Shown here one piece after another: positions 42,149-50,582 of a DNA stretch of 64,000 nt; the first letter of the stretch is position 1, and each line of letters starts with the position of its first letter. The stretch comes from Australimonas brisbanensis (GTDB taxonomy: Bacteria; Chloroflexota; Dehalococcoidia; Lucifugimonadales; Australimonadaceae): NCBI GenBank assembly GCA_038147155.1, contig JAYQTA010000003.1, positions 124,001 to 188,000 on the forward strand, read 5' to 3'. The notes beneath the pieces are model-generated. The model worked only from the letters and a program-made list of their open reading frames with translations, had not been told where the DNA came from and ran no database searches. Both the position numbers and the translations under genes were made by a program.

Positions 42149-42781
42149 ATGGCTAAGGTTTCCCGCCCGTCCGCCGCGCTGATCAAGCGGGCGCACGGCT
42201 TCTCCACGCCCACCCTCCACGAGGCGGGTGGGCAGATCGGCGCGCTGCCGTCCTACATCAAGCCGGTCTCCGACGACTGGTACGTGTGCGGCCCTGCGCT
42301 CACCGTCATCTCTCCCCCCAAGGACAACCTGTGGCTCCACCGGGCCATCTACCAGGCCCAGAAGGGCGACGTGATGGTGGTGGACACCGGCAAGTTCCAC
42401 GAGGCTGGGTACTGGGGCGAGATCATGACCGTCGCCGCCCAGCAGGTGGGCCTGGCTGGGCTGGTGATCGACGGATGCGTGCGTGACGGCAAGCTGCTGG
42501 TGGAGTTCGGCCTGCCGATCTTCTCCGCCGGGCTGTGCATCCGCGGCACCGGTAAGTCCCGCACGGCCTACGGGGCCATCAACGAGCCCGTGCGCATCGG
42601 GGAGATCTGGGTCTTCCCGGGTGATCTGGTGGTGGGTGACCGCGATGGGGTGTGCGTGGTGCCCCAGGCCCGCATCGAAGAAGTGCTGGACGCGGCCAAG
42701 GCCCGTGACGAGAAGGAGGCCGGTATCATCGAGCGCCTCCGCAAGGGCGAGAAGACCACGGACATCTACGGGTTCAACTAG
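42149..42781 (+). CDS. RraA-like aldolase/decarboxylase, copy 2
   Basis: 210 aa, a diverged paralogue of the preceding gene. FSTPTLHEAGGQIGALPSYIKPV, GYWGEIMTVAAQQVGLAGLVIDGCVRD (DG-x-x-R-D), PGDLVVGDRDGVCVVP. Two adjacent different RraA paralogues suggest either two related substrates or a hetero-oligomer. A strong terminator follows. Confidence 0.87.
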   Translation: MAKVSRPSAALIKRAHGFSTPTLHEAGGQIGALPSYIKPVSDDWYVCGPALTVISPPKDNLWLHRAIYQAQKGDVMVVDTGKFHEAGYWGEIMTVAAQQVGLAGLVIDGCVRDGKLLVEFGLPIFSAGLCIRGTGKSRTAYGAINEPVRIGEIWVFPGDLVVGDRDGVCVVPQARIEEVLDAAKARDEKEAGIIERLRKGEKTTDIYGFN

Positions 42782-42804
42782 GCTCGACCGTCCCAACGGG
42801 ACCC

Positions 42805-42839
42805 AAGAGCGGGGTGGCTGCGCACAGCCACCCGCTCTT
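42805..42839 (+). terminator. terminator of the RidA-RraA operon
   Basis: AAGAGCGGGGTGGCTG / CAGCCACC-CGCTCTT stem (about 15 bp with one bulge), 4-nt loop CGCA, followed by CGTTCTG. Confidence 0.75.
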
Positions 42840-42875
42840 CGTTCTGCGGGTTAGCCCCCTCTCAGTTCTGACACG

Positions 42876-42911
42876 GAAGAGGTCACTGGTTCGAACCCAG
42901 TATCGCCCACA
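42876..42911 (+). other. tRNA 3'-end remnant (attachment-site scar)
   Basis: A canonical T arm ACTGG-TTCGAAC-CCAGT followed by ATCGCCCACA, as in the 3' third of a tRNA. The D arm and anticodon arm are absent. Such orphan 3' ends are typical of att sites left by integrating elements. It lies at the edge of an AT-richer stretch (about 42850-43090). Confidence 0.65.
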
Positions 42912-43009
42912 AGGAAGTAGCCGGAGCTTAGAGGTTTGTGCCTCCGTTTTGTACCTCCATTCTTGTGTCTGGAAATCCTTAGGTAGTTTGAAAAGCAGGA
43001 GGATTCAAA

Positions 43010-43321
43010 ATGGCTGAAAAGTGTGAGTGCGAAACCGGATGCAGGTGCGAAGCAGGAAACTGTTTCTGCGCAAACCTGAAGACTCTTGCCAAAGCAAGAC
43101 ACGCCGCTGCGCCTCTCACGCAGACGGCTGGGGTTGCGGGTGGGCGTGGTGCTGGCCGGGTGGGCGCTCTATCTTCTGCTGCACTCGTCCGATACCGTCG
43201 GGATCCCCCACGAGTCCATCCAGGTCGCCGCCCTGATCCCGGTGCTGCTCACCGGTCTGTTCCTGGGAACCGCCATGGCCTAGGACTCGGACCGGCGCGC
43301 TGCCGCGGAGGCCGGCGCTGA
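43010..43321 (+). CDS. small Cys-rich metallothionein-like protein, C-terminal part probably replaced
   Basis: ATG 43010 with GGAGG 7 nt upstream opens MAEKCECETGCRCEAGNCFC, three CxC pairs in 20 residues, then ANLKTLAKARH. The CxC spacing is that of metallothionein-like metal-binding peptides. The frame then runs without a stop through GC-rich DNA that looks coding in another frame, so residues after about 35 are probably not original. AT-rich composition and the tRNA remnant upstream point to horizontal origin. Confidence 0.5.
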   Translation: MAEKCECETGCRCEAGNCFCANLKTLAKARHAAAPLTQTAGVAGGRGAGRVGALSSAALVRYRRDPPRVHPGRRPDPGAAHRSVPGNRHGLGLGPARCRGGRR

Positions 43322-43391
43322 CGGGTACATGACCAAGCCCTTCAGCCCCACGGCGCTGCTGGCGCAGGTGGAGGAGGCGCTGGGCCTCTAG
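43086..43391 (+). pseudogene. fused remnants: membrane sensor 5' end and response-regulator receiver 3' end
   Basis: First part (to TAG 43281-43283): RRLGLRVGVVLAGWALYLLLHS...IQVAALIPVLLTGLFLGTAMA, two membrane helices as at the start of a histidine kinase or similar sensor. Reading on in the same frame past the TAG: DSDRRAAAEAGADGYMTKPFSPTALLAQVEEALGL, the last third of a CheY-like receiver domain including the conserved Lys of KPF. All of the kinase core and the receiver's phospho-acceptor are missing. Confidence 0.6.
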
Positions 43392-43422
43392 CGCCCGCGC
43401 CCCCGTCCGTCACAGCCGGTGG

Positions 43423-44418
43423 CTAGTTCACCCGGTTGCGCGGGGGGTTCCCGTCCAGCACCTCGCGCACCGTGAGCGCGGCCTTCACGCGCATGTCGTG
43501 GTCGGCTTCCTCGGAGAAGAACGCGGCATGCGGGCTCACCACCAGCCGCCCGCGCACCCACTCCTCGTCAGCGCGCCACGCGCGCAGCAGGCCGGGCTCC
43601 GGCACCGGCGGCTCGTTGGGCAGCACATCCAACCCCGCCATCGCCACCTGGCCCGAGCGCATCGCCTCCTCCAGCGCGCCGATGTCCACCACCGGCCCGC
43701 GCGAGGTGTTCACCAGCACCATGCCGGGCTTGGCTTTCGCGAAGAACCCCGCTCCCGCCAGCCCGCGCGTCTCATCGGTCAGCGGCGTGTGCAGGGAGAC
43801 GTAGTCGGCCTGGGGCAGCAGTTCGTCCAACTCCAGCCGTTCGAGGCCCAGCGCCCGGTCCATGCCGTCGCGGGCGTACGGGTCGGTGAACACCACCCGC
43901 ATGCCGAAGGCGCGCGCCCGCAGCGCCACCGCCATGCCGATGCGCCCCAGCCCCACGATGCCCAGGGTACGCCCGGTGATGCGGTGCACCGGCCCCGCCG
44001 CATCCCACGTCCACGCCTCGTTGCCCGCGCGCAGTCCCTCGCTGTAGGCGGGGATGCGCCGGGTGAGCGCCAGCAGGAGGCCCAGGGTGTGGTCGGCCAC
44101 CTCGTTGGTGCAGTAGTCGGGGATGTTGCACACGGGGATGTCTCGCCGCGCCGCTGCCGCCGCGTCCACCACGTCGAACCCCACGCCCATGCGCACGATG
44201 ACCCGGCAGCGCTCCAACGCCTCGATCACCGGAGCCTCCACACGGAAGCGCCAGGTGAGCACCGCGTCCACGTCGGCGATCTCCCGCGCCAGCTCCTCCT
44301 GCGTGCGCGCCTTCCAGGGGCGCAGCTCCACGTCGGGGCCCAGCCCCGCACGCTCCAGCGCGTAGGAGGGGTCCATGTGCTCCGGGCTGATGGCGACGAC
44401 GAACCGGCGGGTGGTCAT
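43423..44418 (-). CDS. D-isomer-specific 2-hydroxyacid dehydrogenase (CtBP-like)
   Basis: 331 aa. Substrate domain with RMGVGFDVVD, NAD Rossmann motif GIVGLGRIGMAVALRA, catalytic Arg in NTSRGPVVD, Glu region DVLPNEPPVPEP and catalytic His in VVSPHAAFFSEE. Nearest to the C-terminal-binding-protein/phosphoglycerate-dehydrogenase group without ACT domain. Substrate unknown. Its ATG overlaps the LuxR gene's stop by 4 nt. Confidence 0.87.
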   Translation of the reverse strand: MTTRRFVVAISPEHMDPSYALERAGLGPDVELRPWKARTQEELAREIADVDAVLTWRFRVEAPVIEALERCRVIVRMGVGFDVVDAAAAARRDIPVCNIPDYCTNEVADHTLGLLLALTRRIPAYSEGLRAGNEAWTWDAAGPVHRITGRTLGIVGLGRIGMAVALRARAFGMRVVFTDPYARDGMDRALGLERLELDELLPQADYVSLHTPLTDETRGLAGAGFFAKAKPGMVLVNTSRGPVVDIGALEEAMRSGQVAMAGLDVLPNEPPVPEPGLLRAWRADEEWVRGRLVVSPHAAFFSEEADHDMRVKAALTVREVLDGNPPRNRVN

Positions 44419-45236
44419 GGCGTGTCTCCTGGGGTGGTCTGCTCGGCCTCCTGGCGCGAGCGCAGGGTGCGGGCGATGGCCTCGTAGCGCGAGTTGAGGC
44501 GCAGCTTGCCGTAGATGTTGTTGATGTGGTTCTTCACCGTCTTGGGCTCCACCACCAGCGCGGCGGCGATGCGCGGGTTGGAGTAGCCCGCAGCGATGAG
44601 CCCCAGCACCTGGCGCTCACGGGGCGTCAGCAGCGCCAGCGCCTCCGGGGGGATTGTGTCCGCCCCATCCTGCGCGGGGGGCTCTGGTTCCGGTGATGGG
44701 GCGGGTGCGGGCAGACCGGCCCGGTACAGCTCGCGGGCGGCGAGGCCCACCACCGACCCGGCCAGCAGCGTGAGAGCGGCGAGGGTGCCGAAGGCGGTGG
44801 GACTGAACGGCTCCCAGCCCATGCCGGCTCGCACCCCCATCACCAGCGCCAGCCCGGCCACCAGCAGGCCCGCGGCCAGCGCCGCCTTGGGCGCGGCGTA
44901 GCGCAGCGCTGCCTCGGCCATCACCACGGCCAGGGCGGCCAGCACGGGCGTCGCGCCCGTCTCCAGCGCGCCCAGCCCCGCAGCCAGGGCAACGAGCGCG
45001 TCGATAGCCGTGGCCCCGGCGCCCAGAGCCCGCTGGCCGCCGAGGGTCCGCACCCGCCGGTTGGCTGAGGAGACGGCCGCGTTGGCGGCGGCCAGCGCCA
45101 GCGCCAGCCCCAGCGCGGCCGTCAGCGGGTAGCCGGCCAGCGGCGCGGCCGCCAGTGCTGCCACCGCAAGCCAGCGGGCGCGGGTGAACCCGCGCTCCAG
45201 GCGCATGCGCTCGACGACGGCGGCCTCGGCGCTCAC
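44415..45236 (-). CDS. membrane-anchored LuxR-type transcriptional regulator
   Basis: 273 aa. About six hydrophobic helices occupy residues 15-170; then a Pro-rich linker (LPAPAPSPEPEPPAQDG) and a C-terminal LuxR/GerE helix-turn-helix (ALLTPRERQVLGLIAAGYSNPRIAAALVVEPKTVKNHINNIYGKLRLNSR). No receiver domain. DNA binding from the membrane implies sensing of a membrane or external signal. Start and stop overlap both neighbours by 4 nt, so the three genes are one unit. Confidence 0.83.
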   Translation of the reverse strand: MSAEAAVVERMRLERGFTRARWLAVAALAAAPLAGYPLTAALGLALALAAANAAVSSANRRVRTLGGQRALGAGATAIDALVALAAGLGALETGATPVLAALAVVMAEAALRYAAPKAALAAGLLVAGLALVMGVRAGMGWEPFSPTAFGTLAALTLLAGSVVGLAARELYRAGLPAPAPSPEPEPPAQDGADTIPPEALALLTPRERQVLGLIAAGYSNPRIAAALVVEPKTVKNHINNIYGKLRLNSRYEAIARTLRSRQEAEQTTPGDTP

Positions 45237-45862
45237 AGCAGCGGCAACTGCGCCCCGGTGGCGGGGGCAGGTGGGTGGGTATCCATCGCGGCGGGCGCGG
45301 CAGGCGCGGCAGGCGCGGCGTGGTTCGGCAGGGCAGGGGTGGGCAGCACGACGGTCGCATCGCCCAGGAACAGCGGCTCGCCCCGCAGGACGCGGGCGAA
45401 CAGCTCGTGGGTCAGGTCCAGGTCCACGCGGTTGTAGTCCACCATCAGGTGCGACTCATGCTCCCACACCCAGGCGTTGCGCTTATGGTCCCAGGGCACC
45501 TTCCGGGCCCCGAAGGTGTAGCTGGAGAGGCGATCCAGGCTGATGCGGTGGCCTACCTTGCGCACCACCTCGGCCATCAGGTCGTAGTTGCCAGGCACGC
45601 GCAGGGGGGTGCCCAGCTTCTCGGCCAGCACCCGCTCCAGCACCGGCAGGTCGAAGCGGTCGCCGTTGAAGGTCACCACGTGGCCGGGGAAGTCCGCCAG
45701 ATAGCGGGCCAGTTGGGCCAGCGACTCCGGCTCATCGGTGAAGGCGAGGTAGGTATCGCCTTCGCGCACCCCGGCCAGCAGCAGGCGGAACCCCTCCGGG
45801 ATGCGGGTGATGTCGCCGCCGCTGGTCTCGATGTCCAACACGCAGAAGGGGGCATCCGGCAT
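45233..45862 (-). CDS. RNase H-fold 3'-5' exonuclease (DnaQ/PolB-like, YprB-type)
   Basis: 209 aa. Exo I VLDIETSGGD (DxE), Exo II VVTFNGDRFDLPVL, Exo III YNRVDLDLT; the segment KVGHRISLDRLSSYTFGARK is common in RNase_H_2/YprB proteins. A Pro/Ala-rich tail of about 40 residues follows. Probably processes DNA or RNA ends. ATG is 6 nt from TATCAT with no Shine-Dalgarno (leaderless pattern). First gene of the exonuclease-LuxR-dehydrogenase operon. Confidence 0.82.
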   Translation of the reverse strand: MPDAPFCVLDIETSGGDITRIPEGFRLLLAGVREGDTYLAFTDEPESLAQLARYLADFPGHVVTFNGDRFDLPVLERVLAEKLGTPLRVPGNYDLMAEVVRKVGHRISLDRLSSYTFGARKVPWDHKRNAWVWEHESHLMVDYNRVDLDLTHELFARVLRGEPLFLGDATVVLPTPALPNHAAPAAPAAPAAMDTHPPAPATGAQLPLL

Positions 45863-45868
45863 GGGGCG

Positions 45869-45874
45869 ATGATA
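45869..45874 (-). promoter_or_regulatory. -10 box of a leaderless exonuclease-LuxR-dehydrogenase transcript
   Basis: TATCAT on the minus strand followed by CGCCCC (6 nt) and ATG 45862. Divergent from the riboswitch promoter. Confidence 0.5.
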
Positions 45875-45902
45875 CGCGCTGGCATGGGCGCAGTCACGGG
45901 CG

Positions 45903-45908
45903 TATCAT
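45903..45908 (+). promoter_or_regulatory. -10 box of the riboswitch transcript
   Basis: TATCAT; the predicted start near 45915 is 7 nt before the P1 stem of the cobalamin aptamer. Confidence 0.5.
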
Positions 45909-45921
45909 CGTCGCACCGCAC

Positions 45922-46015
<94 letters not shown>

Positions 46016-46103
46016 CGTCCGCCCGCGCTGCACGGGAGGGCGCTGCGCCCCTGGCGCCGCACCCCCCCCCCTCGGGCTCGCGGATACGACTAGAGGTGCG
46101 CCC

Positions 46104-46700
46104 ATGCTCCGCTCCGCCGTCGTCGCTGCCCGTCCCGCCGTCCCACGCCTGCTGTGGAGGGAACTGGTGCTGCCCGCGCTGTTCGTGGGCGCCATCCTCA
46201 CCTCGAACCACGCGCTGAGCGCCCTGCCCGGCGTGAAGCTGTTCGACGTGCTGGTGTTCGCCGCGGGCTTCAGCCTGGGGCTGCGACGCGGCGCCAGCGT
46301 GGCCGTAGCGGCGTGGGCCCTGTACGGGAACGCCAACCCCTGGGGCATGGCCGCGGCACCGCTGCTGGCGGTGCTCATGGCCTCTGAGGTGCTGTACGCG
46401 GCGGCGGGCGTCGCGGCGCGGGGGCTGGTTGGTTCGGGGCACGCCCGGCGCACGCTGGCCTTCGCCATCGCCGCCGTCGCGGCCACCGTGGCTTATGACC
46501 TGGCCACCAACGCCTACACGGGGCTGGTGTGGGCGGGGCTGGCGGGGGGTGGGGAGACGGGCCGCTGGCTGCTTATCGCCCTGTTCGGGCCCGGCGCGCT
46601 GGCCTTCAGCGCGATCCACGTGGCCGCCAACGCGACGTTCTTCCCGGTGGTGGGCCCGCTGGCCATCCTCGCCGCCCGGCGCCTGGGCTCGGGGCGTTGA
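46104..46700 (+). CDS. ECF transporter S component, probable cobalamin uptake
   Basis: 198 aa, GAGGTG 5 nt before ATG 46104. Six hydrophobic helices; LFVGAILTSNHALSALPGVKLFDVLVFAAGFSLGLRRG and a second-half AYDLATNAYTGLVWAG and FSAIHVAANATFFPVVGPL match S-component patterns of the ECF family. The cobalamin riboswitch immediately upstream makes B12 (or a precursor) the likely ligand. EcfA/EcfT must be encoded elsewhere. Confidence 0.8.
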   Translation: MLRSAVVAARPAVPRLLWRELVLPALFVGAILTSNHALSALPGVKLFDVLVFAAGFSLGLRRGASVAVAAWALYGNANPWGMAAAPLLAVLMASEVLYAAAGVAARGLVGSGHARRTLAFAIAAVAATVAYDLATNAYTGLVWAGLAGGGETGRWLLIALFGPGALAFSAIHVAANATFFPVVGPLAILAARRLGSGR

Positions 46701-47143
46701 GCGGCCCGTCGCGCGCGCTCTCCGCAGCCCTGGCCCTGCTGGCCGCACTCACGCTGGCAGCGTGTGGGGCCGGTGCCCCCACCGAGGGGACGCTACGAGC
46801 CGATGTGCTGGTGGAGCCGGTGCCAGGCGAGGGCGTCTGGCACCGGGGCGTGGAGTTGCCGGCCGGGGCCAGCGCCTACGACCTGCTGGCCGCCGCCGTG
46901 GGTGATGGCCTGGAGGCAGAGTGGTACGCCGAGTACCAGGCCCACTTCGTCACCGGTGTCGGCGGCGCCAAACCGGAGGGCGATGCCTTCTGGGCCGTGT
47001 TCACCTGGAACGAGGGGGCGGGGCGCTGGGAGCCGCTGCCCGTGGGGGCGGACGCCCACACGGTTGCCGATGGCGCGGTGATGGGCTGGGCGGTGGTGAC
47101 CTACGACCCGGACACCCCCCAACTCCCGCGCTTGGCGCCCTAG
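46697..47143 (+). CDS. DUF4430 lipoprotein, probable cobalamin-binding partner
   Basis: 148 aa from TTG 46697, overlapping the S-component stop (TTGA). Lipoprotein signal with LTLAACG (Cys about 23). Then a DUF4430 domain: GASAYDLLAAAVGDGLEAEW, YQAHFVTGVGGAKPEGDAFWAVFTWNEG, PVGADAHTVADGAVMGWAVVTY. This domain resembles the C-terminal beta domain of transcobalamin/intrinsic factor. Position under the same riboswitch supports a surface B12-capture role. Stop overlaps the convergent permease stop. Confidence 0.8.
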   Translation: MSGPSRALSAALALLAALTLAACGAGAPTEGTLRADVLVEPVPGEGVWHRGVELPAGASAYDLLAAAVGDGLEAEWYAEYQAHFVTGVGGAKPEGDAFWAVFTWNEGAGRWEPLPVGADAHTVADGAVMGWAVVTYDPDTPQLPRLAP

Positions 47144-48405
47144 GAGGCCTGGGAGCCGGGGTTGGTGGTGCGCCCGGTCACCCAGGCGGGGCGTTCCGCG
47201 GTGTCCTGCTCGGATCCAGGGGGGTGCCAGGCGGGCACGTCCTCTTCCTCAGGGGCCTGCATCCCGGCGAGGGACGCTTCTTCGCGCGCCTCGCGCCGCT
47301 GGCGGATGCGCAGGCCGTACTCCACGGCCAGGTTGTAGAGCACGGCGGCGGTGGGCACGCCCAGCAGCGCCCCGGCAACCCCGGCCAGGCGCGCGCCCAG
47401 GATCACCGAGATGAACACGATCATGGCGGGCATGCGCACCGCACGGCCCAGGATGCGCGGCGTCGCCAGATTCAGCATCACCTGCTGCACGAACAGCAGC
47501 ACCAGCAACACCACCACGAAGGGCAGGAACTCGCCGTTGATCGCCGCCACCATCAGGGGCAGGGCGAGGGAGAGCCAGTCCCCCACGAAGGGCACCAGCA
47601 TCAGCAGTGCGGACACCAGCGCCACGGGCAGGGCGGCGGGCAGACCCGTCGCCATCATCACCGAGGCGGTGGCGATGCCGTAGATCAGCATCACCACCAT
47701 GATGCCGCGCACGTAGCCGGAGAAGGTGTCGTCGATGGTGCGCAGCACGAACCGGACCTCGCGCTCACCGCGTGGTGGGAGCACCTTGAGCGCCTCATTG
47801 AGGCGGCGTCCGCCGTCCAGCACCACGTAGAACGAGAGCACGATGACCATGCCGATGTTGAAGAGGGCGCCGAACCCCTTGAGCAGGATGCCGCCCAGCT
47901 GGAACCCGCCCTCCTCACTGCCACCCGTGAGGCCCGCAGCCAGCTCCCCGATGCGGGTACCGATGGCCGCCAGCTCGAAGTCCGACTCGTTCAGGTCGAT
48001 GGAGAAGCCGCGTCCGGCGGCGAACTCCTCCACGCGCTGGGTGAGCCCTGGCATGATCTCGGCGTCCCAGTCCTTCACCCACTCCTGCACCGAGGCTGCG
48101 GCCTCGTTCACCTGGCGGGTCGTCTCCGGCACCACCAGCAGGCCGATGTCGGCGATGAGCGTGATGAGAGCGAGATAGACCAGGGTGATGGCCACCGGGC
48201 GGCGCATGCGCGGGATGCGCATCAGGGCGTTGACCGCGTGGAGCAGCAGCGAGCCCACCAGCCATCCGAAGAAGATGACCAGTATCAGGTCGCCCAGGAA
48301 GCCCCAGATGCGCCCCAGGGTGTTGGCGATGAAGATGAGCCCCGCAAGGGCGCCCACCACCACCGCCATCCGGAACCAGACGCTGCGCTCGATCACGCTG
48401 CTCAC
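47140..48405 (-). CDS. AI-2E family (PerM/YdiK-like) membrane protein
   Basis: 421 aa, GTG start. Eight or so membrane segments with the family layout: an N-terminal helix pair, a long soluble middle (QVNEAAASVQEWVKDWDAEIMPGL), then FYVVLDGGRRLNEALKVLPPRGE and LALPLMVAAINGEFLPFVVVLLVLLFVQQVMLNLATPRILGRAVRMPAMIVFISVILGARLAGVAGALLGVPTAAVL. A charged C-terminal tail follows. Members export AI-2 or act as ion antiporters; not resolvable here. Confidence 0.87.
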   Translation of the reverse strand: MSSVIERSVWFRMAVVVGALAGLIFIANTLGRIWGFLGDLILVIFFGWLVGSLLLHAVNALMRIPRMRRPVAITLVYLALITLIADIGLLVVPETTRQVNEAAASVQEWVKDWDAEIMPGLTQRVEEFAAGRGFSIDLNESDFELAAIGTRIGELAAGLTGGSEEGGFQLGGILLKGFGALFNIGMVIVLSFYVVLDGGRRLNEALKVLPPRGEREVRFVLRTIDDTFSGYVRGIMVVMLIYGIATASVMMATGLPAALPVALVSALLMLVPFVGDWLSLALPLMVAAINGEFLPFVVVLLVLLFVQQVMLNLATPRILGRAVRMPAMIVFISVILGARLAGVAGALLGVPTAAVLYNLAVEYGLRIRQRREAREEASLAGMQAPEEEDVPAWHPPGSEQDTAERPAWVTGRTTNPGSQAS

Positions 48406-48498
48406 GCCCCCTTGCTCAAGCCATCATACGCCCTGGGCGCGGGCGCACCTTCGGCGCGAGCATACGCCCATGCGCCAACCTGTGGGGTTAACGCCCGG

Positions 48499-50559
48499 TT
48501 AAGTCTGCGCCGCCTCCAGCTGCGCCGCCAGGCTCGCGGCATCGTGGACGGGCAGCGCGCACACGTACCCCTGGCACACGTAGGCGGCGGGGCCGCTCGC
48601 GGTGCGCCCCTCTAGCAGCGGGGTGGGGAAGGGGGCCGCTTCGTCCCTGTGCAGCCCCACCACCGTCCGGTGCGGGTCGAACCGGGCCAGCCCCGCGCGG
48701 TGCATCGCCGCCAGCGCCGCATCGCCCTCCGCGCCCACCAGCGCCAGCTCGCGGGGGCCGCTCACCAGCCGCTCGGCCAGCGAGAGCCAGTTGCCGAAGG
48801 CGCCGGGATGGCGGCCCAGCAGTGGGGCGATGGGGGCCAGCAGGCGGTGGGCGCGCCGGGCCAGCGTCTCGTCGCCCGTGACCACCGCCAATCGCGCGTA
48901 CGCCTCGGCGGCGGCCGATGAACCCGCGGGGGTGGCGTTGTCGGTCACATCGCGCGGGCGCACCACCAGCGCCTCGCCGTCGTGCGGGGTGTCGTGGCAC
49001 ACGCCCGCATCGGCGTCCCAGAAGAGCGCGCTCATCCGCTCTCCCAGCGCCCGCGCCTCCCACAGCCAGCGCTGGTCCAGCGTCGCGGCGTGCAGGGAGA
49101 GCAGGCCCGTGACCGTGAGGGCGTGGTCCTCCAGGAACCCACCCACCGTGGCGCGCCCGTCGCGCCAAGACCGCAGCAGCCGCCCGTCCTCCCCGCGCAG
49201 GTGGGTGAGGATGAACCGGGCGCAGTCGGCGGCGGCCTCCACGTAGTCGGCCCTCCCCAGCGCGCCTCCCGCCTCGGCCAGCGCGCGCAGCGTCATGGCG
49301 TTCCACGCCGTCACCGCCTTATCGTCCGTGGCGGGGTGCACCCGCCCCTCGCGGGCCTCCCGCAGGCGCTCGCGCAGCGGGGCCAGGTGCGCGGCGAGGG
49401 CCGCCTCGCTGATGCCTTCGCGGTCCGCCGCCACGGAGAGGGGCTCCGGCAGGTGCAGGATCGAGCGCCCCTCGAAGAAGCCGGGTGAGCGCACCCCGTA
49501 GACGCGGCAGAACAGTCCGGCGTCGTCTTCGCTCAGCACGGCGGCCACCTGCTCCGGCGTCCACAGGTAGTAGAGCCCCTCGTGTCCTTCGGAGTCGGCG
49601 TCCTGGGAGGCGAAGAACCCACCCTCCGGGTTGCGCATCTCCCGCAGCAGATAGTCCAACGTGCGCTCGGCCACCTCTCGCAGCGCGGGCTCGCCCGTGA
49701 GCAGGTGCGCCTCCAGGTAGGCCAGCGCAAGCTGGGCGTTGTCGTAGAGCATCTTCTCGAAGTGGGGCACCAGCCAGCGCTCATCCACCGCGTAGCGCGC
49801 GAAGCCCCCACCCAGTTGGTCGTGCATCCCGCCCGCCGCCATGCGCTCCAGCGTGTGCAGCGCCATCTGAAGGGCGTGGCCTGGCCGGTGCGCAGGTGGT
49901 GGCGCAGCAGGAAGCCCAGCGTCATGGAGGGCGGGAACTTGGGCGCCCCGCCGAAGCCGCCATTCACCGGGTCGTAGGCCTCGGCCAGGGTGCGGGCGGC
50001 CTCCTCCAGCGCCGGAGCCAGGTCATCGGCCCGCGCGGGAAGGTCCGTGCCCACCGCCTCGGCTGCCGCGCGCAGGTGGTTCGTCAGCGCCGTTGCGCTC
50101 TGCTCGGCCCCTCGCGCCGCTCCCGGTACACCTGCGCCACGCCCTGGAGCACCTGGGCCCAGGAGGGCATGCCTGCGCGCGGGCAGGTGGGAAGTAGGTG
50201 CCGCCGTAGAAGGGGCGTCCGTCGGGCAGCAGGAACACGTTCAGGGGCCAACCGCCGTGCCCGTGCATCGCCTGGTGCGCCTGCATGTACACCTGGTCCA
50301 CGTCGGCCGCTCCTCGCGGTCCACCTTCATGCACACGAACAGCTCTGTTCATCAGCGCCGCCGTGGCCGGGTCCTCGAAGGATTCGCGCTCCATCACGTG
50401 GCACCAGTGGCAGGCCGCGTACCCGATGCTCACCAGCAGCGGCTTGTCCGCCTCACGCGCCGCCGCGAACGCCTCCTCGCCCCACGGGTACCAGTCCACC
50501 GGGTTGTGGGCGTGCTGGAGCAGATAGGGGGAGGTGGCGTCGATGAGGCGATTGGGCAT
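48499..50559 (-). pseudogene. YyaL/spermatogenesis-associated-20-like protein (DUF255 thioredoxin plus six-hairpin domain), with several frameshifts
   Basis: ATG 50559 opens MPNRLIDATSPYLLQHAHNPVDWYPWGEEAF and the thioredoxin-like motif AACHWCHVMERESFED. Conserved sequence then hops frames: an extra base near 50345, a missing base near 50310 (the KVDREERPDVDQ region is legible only with both corrections), and missing bases near 50170, 50115 and 49890. From about 49866 the (alpha/alpha)6-barrel part (MHDQLGGGFARYAVDERWLVPHFEKMLYDNAQLALAYLEA) is intact to the stop. Most changes are single G/C losses in short runs, so sequence error is as likely as true decay. Intact members (about 680 aa) have poorly known function. 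Confidence 0.75.
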
Positions 50560-50565
50560 GCGCCC

Positions 50566-50571
50566 AGGGTA
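50566..50571 (-). promoter_or_regulatory. -10 box of a leaderless yyaL-like transcript
   Basis: TACCCT on the minus strand followed by GGGCGC (6 nt) and ATG 50559. Confidence 0.4.
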
Positions 50572-50582
50572 GCACGGGAACA

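Noticed and set aside
42851..43102. A minus-strand ORF ending in GDTGFEPVTSSVS
   Set aside because: This phrase is the well-known spurious translation of tRNA 3' ends; here it simply reads the T arm of the tRNA remnant backwards.
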